Below, piece after piece: positions 11,001 through 21,843 of a stretch of 64,000 bases of DNA (positions are counted from its first letter, which is position 1; every line of letters starts with the position of its first letter). The notes under the pieces are model-generated. The model did not search any database, was not told the origin of the DNA, and was given only the letters and a program-made list of their open reading frames with translations. Where the stretch lies: assembly GCA_950097015.1 (NCBI GenBank), contig CATNEN010000001.1, positions 22,683,501-22,747,500 on the forward strand, in the 5' to 3' direction. The position numbers and the translations under genes are program-made. The stretch is from Macrostomum hystrix. Lineage: Eukaryota > Platyhelminthes > Macrostomidae.

Positions 11001-14000
11001 ATGGGTCATTATCCACTGCATACTGATCATCATCGGTCATTATCCACTGCATACTGATCATCATGGGTCATTATCCACTACCTAATGACTACCAAAGGTT
11101 CATCATCCCTTTACTAGTCGATATCCCCTGGCTACAGATCCCATTAAATTCAGTTTCAACCCTAGCATCTAGCAACCCTATTATCAGTTCCAGAAAAAGC
11201 TGGATGGGTACAACTATAGTTTGCATATAAAATTAGAGCATTAGCCTGTGTATGCTCTTGACTAAAACTTTTTTGAGTAAATAGCAAGAGCAGATGCATT
11301 AATTAATCTGACTAAGGAGAGCATAGTTACTTCTAATCAAGTAAGTAGGCAGGTAAGTAGTGGGTATTTGAATAACGCCTGTGGTCTTTACCCAGTGGAA
11401 AAAGTAGCCTGGTCCTTTTACTGCAAAGTGTCTCGCTAAAGTACACAAATTGTTCCAGTGTAGTCGGGAATCGAACCCCCGACCTTCAAGCCGTAAGTCC
11501 GACGCTCTTAACCACCAGGCTACGACCCTTACCTTTTATTGAGCTTTTAAAAGCCAACTTAAATTCAAAACGATTGATTGAAACAAAAAAAAGTACTTTT
11601 AAAAGCAAAGAAAATGCTTCGCCACCTTATCCGGCTCGATCCGGTCCGGCCGGCCCTCCCTATTGGGCCGCAGGCAGCGCACAAAGTGCGGCTGGGCGGC
11701 CAGCAGCCGATTCAACAAATCGTGCAGCGAGGCTCGGAAATAGGCGGCCAGAGTCTGGCCGGTGATGCGGGAGCCGGCAACGCCGCTGCCGCCGCTGCTC
11801 AGCTTGTGCAGCCCGGCGCTGCTCAGCGGCGTGACCAGGGTGGAGCCGGAGCTGCCCGGCCGGCCCATAGACACCGCCGCGGACGAGCCGGCTGTAGCGC
11901 CAGCGGCATTGTTAGCGAACAAAGACCTCAACAGGGCCAGGTCTGAGCCGCGCAGCAGAGCGGCAATCTCCACTGGCAGGCGGTCTTTGTTCTTGCTGAG
12001 AAAGCCCTTAGTGGAATAGGTCACCTGACCTGCGTAGTGCCTCACGGTGAATGCCGGGTCCGTGGCAGCCTTTGGCGGCTGGTACAGCCTGGGGAATCTC
12101 TCGGCTGCGTGCTTGTGAAGCTTCTCAGTCAGGGTGAGGTCCGTGGCCTTGGGGAACGCGCACTCCTCGTCTAGCAGGGCCAGCAGGCCGTACGGACGGC
12201 CCAGCAGCAGGTCCAGCACCGGCTTGTTGTCGTACACCTGGCGCGGAGAGAATAGGAGGCTCTGACCTTTGCACTGATCTCTATAGCAAGTCCACTGCTC
12301 CCATTTCCCTGTCCACTGCTCCTATTTCCCTATCCACTCCTCCCATTCCCCTGTCCACAGCTCCCATTCCACTGTCCATTGCCCCCATTCCCCAGCTGAT
12401 TCCCATCACACCCAGAGCAGCGCACCTGCACGCTGATGCTGATGCCCTCCTGCTCCAGCTCGTGCTTCTCCCAGTTGAAGACGTGCTGAATGAAGAAATA
12501 ATGCAGCTGCTCGTTGGCCGTGTTGATGCACAGCTGCTCAAAACTATTGAAGCTGAGATTCTCGAACCCAAAGATGTCGAGAATGCCGATGGAGGAGGTC
12601 GAGCTGGAGCTGCCAGCAGGCGCCAGAAGGTCGTTGGTTCTCTGGACAATCCAGGAGAACAGCTTATTGTACACAGCCTTGGCCATGGCGTCCCGACTAG
12701 CTCTGGCATCCGCCGGACTGTGAAACTTCTGAATGGACTCTCCGCGAGCCACCAGAGAAGACTTGGTCAGGGCGTCCGCCAGGTCAACTGGTGACACGCC
12801 CAGCAGGTTGGCCGCCGCGGCGGCAGCGTCCGGATTGGCCACCTTGGACGAGTCAGTCGCAATGTCAGCGTTGGATCGCTCGACGTGGTCGTTGAATCGA
12901 AGGTTGCCTAGAAACAGAATGCCGGACAAAAGGCGGAACACGGAGGACACCTCGGACTCGGCGAAGCCCAGGTCCAGGAAGCCGCGCCGCACAGCCGAGA
13001 GGTGCGCTCTAAAAGTACATTCAAGACACAGCTGATATTAATAACAATAATAACAAGAGGGCTGCGGGCAATGGCGCATTATTTGCAATTCTGCCCAATT
13101 CGCTGACTCCCGAGCACACACACACAGATACCGTACGCAGGCACACACCCACACAGGTGTGTACATCTGCCCTGACTTTTTCATCGTTGGGCAGTGTACA
13201 CTTGATGGTTGGCCCCAAAAGGGCATAAATTGCGCGACAAGCCCGCAATCCATCTCTACGCGGCTGCGTCCCAAATGAATGTGGCCTCGCCGCGGAATCG
13301 AGCTTAATTAACTCTCTAATGCTTTATTTCACTCAGTTGTGAAATAGGTATTAGAATCAGCAAAGGTTAGACATTTGGGTGGGTGTGGCACCTCCTTTGG
13401 AAGGCCAATTGAGAGTGTACGCCCCTAGCCGACAAGAGAACCGCATAGAATGTGCATGTGCAACAGTCCAGTTCTCTCACCTGTGCACCGCGGCGCGGCC
13501 AGAGTCAGGCGCAAACGTGGCGTGCAGATAGCGGAAGTCGGTCTGTTTAGCCAGCAGGGCCGCGTGCTCGTGCGACTCGCCGTGAGCTAGGTGATAGAAG
13601 ATGTGAAAGTTGCGCTCTCCCTTGCTCTGGTAGACCACCCGAGCCTTCTCTAGCAGGAAGTGGGCGAGGCGGGCGCCCCGGATGCAGCCTGTTGGGGACA
13701 CCAGCAGCTCCAGGTACTTCCCGAATCTGCTGCTGTTCTCATTCAGCACCGTGGCAGCGTTGCCGAATGCCTCCAGCAGGGGATTCACCTGCGTGCCAGA
13801 TTCAGTGAACTCTTGGCTATTTGCTGTTGCTACTCATAGTACTATTAAGTAGCTAAATTCTAAGGCAACGTATTAGAGTATACTGCACTGCAGTCTTGAA
13901 ATAAAAATACAGACTAGATTACAGACTAGACAGACTAGAACAGAATATACAGACATACTAGAACAGAATATACAGACTAGAACAGAATATACAGACTGGA

Positions 14001-17000
14001 ACAGAATATACAGACTAAAACAGAATATACAGACTGGAACAGAATATACAGACAGGAACAGAATATACAGACTGGAACAGAATATACAGACAGGAACAGA
14101 ATATACAGACAGGAACAGAATATACAGACTGGAACAGAATATACAGACTAGAACAGAATATACAGACAGGAACAGAATATACAGACTGGAACAGAATATA
14201 CAGACTGGAACAGAATATACAGACTGGAACAGAATATACAGACAGACTGGAGCAGTCAGAGCTCGCACCAGTGAGTATATTCCTACCTGCAGGAGTCTCT
14301 CCATGAGAGCGGGTTGCTCAGTAGTACTGAGTCGCACCAGCTGTCTGAGCAGTAGGTCGGCTGTGCAAGTCTTTCCAGCGCCCGACTCGCCAGAAATCAC
14401 CACGCACTGGCCCCGACTGCCAGCCGACTGGCGCAGGCGCTGAAGGCACTCGTCGGCCACGGCGAAAACATGCGGCGAGTTGTCGGCCTTGGCGGCATCA
14501 CGGTATCGCTCAGCAATGGCATCCGTGTAGATTGACAGCTGCTTGAAGGGGTTGATAGCCAGCAAGATGTCGCCCAGGTAGGTATAGACCATGTCTGAGG
14601 AATAGCGCTGGGCCAGCTGGGCCAGGATGCCGTCCTCTGTCAGGTGTGACAGCTGTGCCAGGTCGTCCCACCGAGTCTGGGCCAGCAGGCGGCGACTCTT
14701 GCGACCCCCGCCTGCTGTTGAGAGCGCGAAAGTTTAATCAAAGTCGAACAGCGAAGAAAACTAGCGATATACTATGTAACTTAACGAAAAAATAAATATT
14801 GACAATTGTTTGCACTTTCTTAGATTAGAAAATTAACGGATTAATGGTTTAAATTATTGGATACTAAACTAACGAATAGTAGTTAGTTTCTCGACGAAAA
14901 AGGAATTTGACCAATTTTTAATTCAACGAATTTGGAATTAAACAACTTTCTAGGAACTCAATAAATTCGTAACTCAACGAACTAGCAATTCAACGACTAA
15001 TGATTTCAACGAATTCGGAATTCAACGAATTAGGAATTTAACGAATTTGGAATTCAACTAATTTGTACTTCAAGGAACTTAAAATTTAACGATTAAGAAA
15101 TTTAACGAATCAGGAAACTAACGCATAAGAAGACGAATAAATAAGCTTTTGATAAAAAATAAGTTCATATTTTCTTTTCAAAATTCAATAATTTTGGGAA
15201 TAAAAAATGAGAATAAAAAGCATCTAATATGCAGAAGTTATTATTTTTTATCGTAGTAGCTAGTAAGTATAGTAGAATAGAAATGAAGCAAGCTCACTTC
15301 GGCTAGATAAAAGCCACTACATCATTCTCAGAATTCTCGGAACTAAGAATACTTGCTCACTCACCTCCGCGTTGAGCAGCTGGGGAGGCAGCGGAGGCGG
15401 CAGGATCCGCAGCTGTCATCATTCCGCCAGCCTCCCAGGCGGCTTTGTCGCTGATGAGTCGCCGAAGCATGGCCACGGGATCTTCGCCGCTAGTAGCAGC
15501 GCCTCCTAGGCTGGCCAGGAAGAGGTGGCTGCGCAGTTCGGCAGCTGCGGGCCGGATCTCGTAGTCCTTCACCAGGCACTTGGCTATGAAATCGCGCAGC
15601 AGTGAGGAGTGCCGCTCCGGCCGGCGCAGAGTTGGCGGCGGGTCGCTGGGAATGCGGAACAGCGCCTTGATTGGCGGCAGGTCGGCCAGCGGCGGCTTGC
15701 CTTCGCACAGCTCGATCACGGAGATGCCGAGGCTCCACACGTCGCAGCGGTTGTCGTAGCTGCGGGAGATTTGGAGAACGGATTTGTTCCATGATTTTGT
15801 AGGACCAATCCGGTTAGGTCCTACAGGTCCTCAGTGCCTACCGGTTAGGTCCTACAGGTCCTCAGTGCCTAATCTCAGTGCCTAATCTCAGTGCCTAACC
15901 TCAGTGTCTAATCTCAGCGCCTAACCTCAGTGTCTAATCTCAGTGCCTAACCTCAGTGTCTAATCTCAGCGCCTAATCTCAGCGCCTAATCTCAGTGCCT
16001 AACCTCAGTGTCTAATCTCAGCGCCTAATCTCAGCGCCTAATCTCAGTGTCTAATCTCAGTGTCTAATCTCAGTGTCTTATCTTCTCGGTGTCTAATCTC
16101 AGTGTCTTATCTTCTTAGTGCCTAATCTCAGTGTCTAATCTCAGTGCCTAATCCCAGTGTCTTATCTTCTCAGTGTCTAATCTCAGTGTCTAATCTCAGT
16201 GCCTAACCTCAGTGTCTAATCTCAGTGCCTAATCCCAGTGCCTAATCTCAGTGCCTAACCTCAGTGTCTAATCTCAGCGCCTAATCTCAGCGCCTAATCT
16301 CAGTGCCTAACCTCAGTGTCTAATCTCAGCGCCTAATCTCAGCGCCTAATCTCAGTGCCTAATCTCAGTATCTAATCTCAGTGTCTAATCTCAGTGTCTA
16401 ATCTCAGTATCTTATCTTCTCAGTGTCTAATCTCAGTGTCTTATCTTCTTAGTGCCTAATCTCAGTGTCTAATCTCAGTGCCTAATCCCAGTGTCTTATC
16501 TTCTCAGTGTCTAATCTCAGTGTCTAATCTCAGTGCCTAACCTCAGTGTCTAATCTCAGTGCCTAATCCCAGTGCCTAATCTCAGTGCCTAACCTCAGTG
16601 TCTAATCTCAGCGCCTAATCTCAGTGCCTAATATCAGTGTCTTATCTTCTCAGTGTCTAATCTCAGTGCCTAACCTCAGTGTCTAATCTCAGTGCCTAAT
16701 CCCAGTGCCTAATCTCAGTGCCTAACCTCTGTGTCTAATCTCAGCGCCTAATCTCAGTGTCTTATCTTCTCAGTGTCTAATCTCAGTGTCTAATCTCAGT
16801 GTCTTATCTTCTCAGTGTCTAATCTCAGTGTCTAATCTCAGTGTCTAATCTCAGTGTCTTATCTTCTCAGTGTCTAATCTCAGTGTCTAATCTCAGTGTC
16901 TAATCTCAGTGCCTAATCTCAGTGTCTTATCTCAGTGCCTAATCTCAGTGCCTTATCTTCTCAGTGTCTAATCTCAGTGCCTAATCTCAGTGCCTAATCT

Positions 17001-18677
17001 TAGTGTCTTATCTTCTCAGTGTCTAATCTCAGTGTCTAATCTCAGTGTCTTATCTTCTCAGTGTCTAATCTCAGTGCCTAATCTCAGTGTCTTATCTTCT
17101 CAGTGTCTAATCTCAGCGCCTAATCTCAGTGCCTAATCTCAGTGTCTTATCTTCTCAGTGTCTAATCTCAGTGTCTAATCTCAGTGTCTTATCTTCTCAG
17201 TGTCTAATCTCAGTGTCTAATCTCAGTGTCTAATCTCAGTGTCTTATCTTTTCAGTGTCTAATCTCAGTGTCTAATCTCAGTGTCTAATCTCAGTGCCTA
17301 ATCTCAGTGTCTTATCTCAGTGCCTAATCTCAGTGCCTTATCTTCTCAGTGTCTAATCTCAGTGCCTAATCTCAGTGCCTAATCTCAGTGCCTAATCTTA
17401 GTGTCTTATCTTCTCAGTGTCTAATCTCAGTGTCTAATCTCAGTGTCTTATCTTCTCAGTGTCTAATCTCAGTGCCTAATCTCAGTGTCTTATCTTCTCA
17501 GTGTCTAATCTCAGTGTCTAATCTCAGCGTCTTATCTCAGTGCCTAATCTCAGTGCCTAATCTCAGTGTCTTATCTTCTCAGTGTCTAATCTCAGTGCCT
17601 AATCTCAGTGCCTAATCTTAGTGTCTTATCTTCTCAGTGTCTAATCTCAGTGTCTAATCTCAGTGTCTTATCTTCTCAGTGTCTAATCTCAGTGCCTAAT
17701 CTCAGTGTCTTATCTCAGTGCCTAATCTCAGTGCCTTATCTTCTCAGTGTCTAATCTCAGTGCCTAATCTCAGTGCCTAATCTCAGTGCCTAATCTTAGT
17801 GTCTTATCTTCTCAGTGTCTAATCTCAGTGCCTAATCTCAGTGTCTTATCTTCTCAGTGTCTAATCTCAGTGCCTAATCTCAGTGTCTTATCTTCTCAGC
17901 GTCTTATCTCAGTGTCTAATCTCAGTGTCTAATCTCAGTGTCAAATCTGTGTCTAATCTCGGAATTTAAGCCGAAACACACAGCACAAATCCTGGTGAAG
18001 GAATCAACAGTTACTCAGCCGCCATCGGGCAGGTCGAGTGCTCACCGATAATCCGCCTGGTTCTCGCAGGCAATGACCTCAGGTGACATCCAGAACGGGC
18101 TGCCAATAGCCGTGCTCCTCTTCTCGCCGATGTCTTTAAGGTGGGCGCTAACTCCGAAGTCGCTGAGCAGAACCCGACCGTCTTTGGTCAGTAGGATGTT
18201 GGCGCACTTCACATCCCGATGGATGATGCAGTTCGAGTGCAGAAACACCAGGGCAATCAGTGCGCTGCTGGCGATGTGCGCCACCACAGGCTCCGGCACA
18301 GTGAGCGCATTGGCGGCATGGTATTTGCTTAGAGATGCCACACTGCCGCCTTCGCATAGCTCCATGGCCAGCCAAATAGTCTGCTGCGGACTGCTGCGAT
18401 CCAGGTACAGGCCATAGAATCTCGGCAGATTCGGGTGATCAACAAACTGAGTGAGGACTCGAACCTCGGCGCGCAGCTCTTCAACAATATCCTGGCCATC
18501 GTTCATTATTTTCACGGCACAGATTCGGCCGCTGGTTTTCATGCGGGCCCGGCGAACAACACCATAGGTGCCACGGCCAATGTAATCACCAATCTCAAAT
18601 ACTGACAGGGGGTCGGCCTTCTGTACTGTTAGGCCTGGGAGAAACAGCGGCTGCTGCTGCTGCTTCTGTCGGTCCAT
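4860..18677 (-). CDS. MYO3: Class III myosin with N-terminal Ste20-like kinase (NINAC/MYO3-like)
   Basis: Actin motor carrying a protein kinase domain, known from photoreceptors and sensory protrusions. Exons by inspection: 18677-18046, 15759-15365, 14714-14287, 13788-13481, 13008-12426, 12237-11626, 9923-9537, 8429-7795, 6126-6052, 5866-5488; all phases agree (1477 codons). If the donor at 5506 is used, a last exon 4973-4860 gives 1509 residues. Kinase: [33 protein letters not shown] and SPEV, all catalytic residues present. Motor: P-loop GESGAGKT, switch [14 protein letters not shown], switch [10 protein letters not shown], and [16 protein letters not shown] before the converter. IQ-like segments start at about residue 1085 ([26 protein letters not shown]). 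The tail has several Gln runs. The kinase-motor fusion is diagnostic of class III. Exons 1-8 are firm; the last exons are inferred from splice phase. Confidence 0.95.
6127..7794 (-). other. Myosin III tail intron
   Basis: AT-rich intron between exons 8 and 9. The segment 7260-7560 is pyrimidine-rich on the plus strand (CCTGCCCTGCCTTGTCTGCC and similar). No SINE or satellite was recognised. Confidence 0.6.
7900..8260 (-). repeat. CAG microsatellites coding polyglutamine
   Basis: CAG/CTG runs at about 7902-7945, 8020-8050 and 8227-8247 inside myosin exon 8. On the minus strand they encode runs of 5 to 11 Gln. Further runs of the same kind lie in the last tail exons (5563-5580 and 4924-4950) and near the start codon (18650-18662). 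Confidence 0.9.
9178..9262 (+). repeat. tRNA-like SINE head, type 2, head only
   Basis: Reads GCTCAGTGGCAGAGCGCTCT, then CCTGAGCTCGATTCCGCGGC, the same 5' block as the type 2 copies at 43768 and 53222. The usual body is absent. Instead it is followed at about 9302 by GTGGGTATTTGAAATAAC and GTCTTTCCCCAGG, a block also seen at about 11360. Confidence 0.65.
10115..11085. repeat. 31-bp minisatellite in myosin intron
   Basis: About 31 copies of a unit made of TCATTATCCACTGCATACTG followed by ATCATCATGGG, with GGG/GGGG and CTGCAT/CTACCT variants. It lies in the intron between the motor exon ending at 11626 and the converter/IQ exon beginning at 9923. Confidence 0.95.
11345..11530 (-). repeat. SINE-like element with tRNA head type 1
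   Basis: A minus-strand tRNA-like head (11455-11530; GCCTGGTGGTTAAGAGCGTC and GGGGGTTCGATTCCCGAC) followed at 11440-11345 by a tail containing AGTGGGTATTTGAATAACGC and GGTCTTTACCCAGTGG when read on the plus strand. The tail block is shared with 9302-9360, although the head there is of a different type and orientation. Confidence 0.6.
13053..13310 (-). repeat. SINE-like repeat, type 2, copy 2 (5'-truncated)
   Basis: Shares the TCAGGGCAGATGTACACACC block, a CACACACACAGATACCGTAC-like core and the GAGCTCGATTCCGCGGCGAG block with the other copies. The extreme 5' tRNA A box is missing. It is inserted in the myosin III intron between the motor exons 13788-13481 and 13008-12426. Confidence 0.75.
13915..14255. 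repeat. 19-bp minisatellite in myosin intron
   Basis: About 17 copies of CAGAATATACAGACTGGAA, with variants CAGGAA and CTAGAA. On the minus strand it is open for a long way ([19 protein letters not shown] periodicity), but it follows a perfect donor at 14287, so it is intronic. Confidence 0.93.
14720..15360. other. AT-rich myosin intron with degenerate repeats
   Basis: Between 14880 and 15130 are irregular repeats of an AATTCAACGAATTTGG-like unit. No gene is seen. Confidence 0.5.
15825..17960. repeat. 13-bp satellite with higher-order structure, in kinase intron
   Basis: About 2.1 kb of TCTCAGTGTCTAA / TCTCAGTGCCTAA units with interspersed TTATCTTCTCAGTG variants. Blocks of variants recur in the same order (for example around 16080-16320 and 16400-16630; 16790-17000 and 17150-17400), which points to higher-order duplication. 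It fills the intron that splits the kinase domain between ADYR and YDNRCDVW. Confidence 0.95.
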
Positions 18678-20594
18678 TTTAAAAGCTTGCTAAATTACTA
18701 ATCAACTAAAAGGATAGTTGTAATTATCTTCTGCTTATATTCTATGTATATCACACTTCTTTCTGAAGCATGACAATTGTCTGCAATGGGAGTTTGGTTC
18801 AATATTCTTTCATGAAAAGAGCTGCTTTATACCAAAGGCATTTCTTTATAAAGTACTTTTAAACTTTCTTTAGATGTCTAAAGAAGAGATGACTTGAATA
18901 TTTTTTCGAAAAAATCTACAAAATATTATAAAAGAGCCCTTAGTTTAAAGGAACGATTTACAGTTATATATTTAGAAACATGTTGAGATAAAAGGGTATA
19001 AAATTGAACAATTACTTATAATAGCTTAGTAAGTCAGATTCCCTATTCAATTTCATACTTTAGAGGGCATACAATTGAAAGTTAAGAAAGGAATTGACAA
19101 ACGACTTGGTCTTAAGATTAAGTATGTACCATTTGAAAAGAACTTCTGAGATTTCTAAAATCAGAAATTTCTGAAAAAATCTTTAACTGTAAAATAGTCA
19201 AAGAAACTATAAAACTATAAATGGAAGTATTAAATGGTTTGACATTGCAGTACTAAGATAAAAATTGATGTAGTGGTCCCACTAGAAACTGCCATTTTCT
19301 TAGTATATATACATACATATACATACGTTTTGTCGTTCAACTTTTACTTTTGGTGAAAATTTATGTTTTCTTTCGGTTAAGCCAACTTTTGTTATTAGAA
19401 ATTCGATTCAAGTCAGGGCAAGGAAATAAAATTTTATATACGAAAAAATATTTTATAGGCATTTCATAAACAATTAATTTGATTAACTTGCTCTACCTTT
19501 AGTCAAGCACATAATCTGATAAAAAAGGCAAGTGAAGTTTATATAAAATTAGCTTTCAAGGCTAAATTAAATATTGAAAAGGGGAGGGCGTGCCTCTGTA
19601 TTTTCGTGACCACTGTTCTGTGCTAAATCTGAACTTTTTGCACATTAGAACTTAACTTTTTCTAGAACATAAGTAAAAAAGCAAGTTCTTTATTTATTAC
19701 TTTAGTAAAATGTGGTACTTTTGTTTAACCTATTTTCTAAGAAAGTGCGAATTTACTTGTTCTTACGCGATCTTACATAATCTCTATGCAAGTATAATGA
19801 AGACCCGAGGTCAAGCTTAGTTATTTTACTCACATCAATTTAATTTTGCTACAGAAGCATCGCATTTATTAACATTGATATCATTTAAATATATATAATA
19901 AATCATTTTGTTTACTGCAACTATTTATTAGCTTTTTGATGATCGAGAAGTAATGTGCGGATATTCCAGTCGAATGCTTGCAAGTGTGCGAGTAGGCCTA
20001 TTGTTTATTTGGGCGTGGGCCGTGGTAACACGCTTTGGGATAGCATATGGTATGGTCAAGCACTCATCTAGGGCACTGGGGAGTTGTGGCCTTAGACAAT
20101 TATTAGAATTAGAGAACAGCACAAACAATTATTAGTACATTTCCAAAGCATGTTAGGCCTATGTTACGCTATGCTACATATCACTTTGAATGTGACTTTA
20201 ATTAGCAAAATATACAAATAAATAGGTCTAACAAGCTGCTTGCCTGAGCCTATTGACTACTAATGGTAGGCCTACTGCCACTTAGTCTTCTATAGGCTAT
20301 AGATGCTCAATCCCTGTAGGCCTATAGGCAAGATTCAGGCCCAAAGGCAATATTAATACTAGGCCTAACGTAATATAGCATAGGATGACAATCTAAAATG
20401 GTCTCATTGCCTCTATCATACTACTTCTTAATGTAAACTTGTTACTTGTCATGATAGTTTTGTTCAATACATTTTAAACCTTGTGCTGAATATATTCACT
20501 CAAGGTTTTTATAGTTTTAATGAGAGAAATTATTTTTCTATAGTAAACATTTTCTATCAGTAGGCCTTTTGTCTGTTGTTGATTAGGTTTATTT
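18678..20594. other. Upstream region of myosin III, AT-rich
   Basis: No gene was recognised. It includes the likely 5' region of the myosin III gene. Several short open frames exist but none resembles a known protein. Confidence 0.4.
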
Positions 20595-21097
20595 CATAGT
20601 GTAGATCATGTAGTGCACGCGAGAATTATCCCGCATGCATTTTCAAAAGTGGCGTGCATCGGCGTGCAATTAGGTAAGTAGCATGCATTTGGCGTGCATA
20701 ATGCACACTACATAAATGCATGCCATGTGCCTAGCACCTGATGTGGCAATGCTGCCAATTCATTGGTAACGAGACATAAAATATGTATTATTGTATTTAA
20801 CTTTTGAAAAAAACTATTGTATATAAACAGTGTATGACTGTTTCATTTCTTTTATTTCTTTTGTAATAAGAAGATAATAAGATATTTCATTTCTTTTGTA
20901 CATAGTTTGTTGTTTTGTTTTACACAGTGAAATTTAATTTGCATTTTTTGTCTTTCAATTTGAATTTCAATTTGTTGTTTATCATATTAATTAACCATCA
21001 ATAATATTCATCGGCATGTATTCTCTTGTCGTCGGTGTGCTTCTGGGGATTAGCTTTGGGTCATTTCTTGCGTGCACTTAGCATGATCCACACTATG
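20595..21097. mobile_element. Small DNA element with imperfect terminal inverted repeats
   Basis: The left end reads CATAGTGTAGATCATGTAGT then GCACGC. The reverse complement of the right end reads CATAGTGTGGATCATGCTAA then GTGCACGC. About 25 bp match with small gaps. Subterminal GGCGTGCAT motifs occur near both ends. There is no coding sequence, so this is a MITE-like non-autonomous element. A related end with GGATCATGCT occurs at about 31420. Superfamily is not assigned. Confidence 0.6.
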
Positions 21098-21843
21098 GGG
21101 TTTATTGTCAAAGCCAAAAGCAGATAATTTTTAGTTTAAGTAGTTAATTTTTGTGCCAATAATTTTTAGATTTGTAGGCTATAGTACTGAGCCATGTGTA
21201 ACATTTCAAAGTTGCCAGTGGCCACTTTAAATTATGAACAATGCAACTTAACTTGTCACAGGACTGAAACTGTAGCAGAACAGTGGCGCCGCTGAAAAAA
21301 ACACCCTGGCTGCCAATCACTATTAAGTGTATTTATATATCAAGCCACTTAGCATACAGTATAAGAGTTCGCCATGACAGTTCTGACAGGTACGCTCTCG
21401 AACTGGCATTTCTCTTATAGAAGGTCCTCGCTAAATCTCTCCTCTATCCTTGGCTGCCGGCCGTCTATTACTTGCTGTCCTTTTCAGCAGATAAAACTGC
21501 TAGAAAGCAAGAAATTTTGAGAGCCTTTACCTTTACAAATTTTCGACCATATCTGTGGCTTTTTACCTTTTTATTTTGTGAGCAACTTTTCTGAAGATTC
21601 TAAACTAAAGGAAAATCTAAATGCTTTGCTGTTAGAGAAATAAAAAATCGAAAAAAATATTTAACCTGTAAAAATCGCTAAACCTGTAAAGTAACTCAAA
21701 ACCAGCTGAAAAAAAGCTCAGTGACTTTCAGCAGAAAAATACGATCCATTTTTTCATTCCATTTTATTTCTTATCAAAACTACGCGTGAAAGCTCTAGAG
21801 AAAAAACTGCAAAGCTGCTTCGCTCCGCATTAAACACCACAGC
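21098..21843. other. 5' region of the ankyrin-repeat gene
   Basis: AT-rich sequence with no recognised exon or promoter motif. It may contain the 5' UTR of the downstream gene. Confidence 0.4.

Noticed and set aside
13873-14286. Continuation of the myosin exon into a [10 protein letters not shown] repeat protein
   Set aside because: A clean donor follows LMERLLQ at 14287 and the next exon resumes at [11 protein letters not shown]; the repeat is intronic.
17388-17615. Open frame [10 protein letters not shown] repeat
   Set aside because: Satellite-derived; it lies in the kinase intron on the opposite strand.
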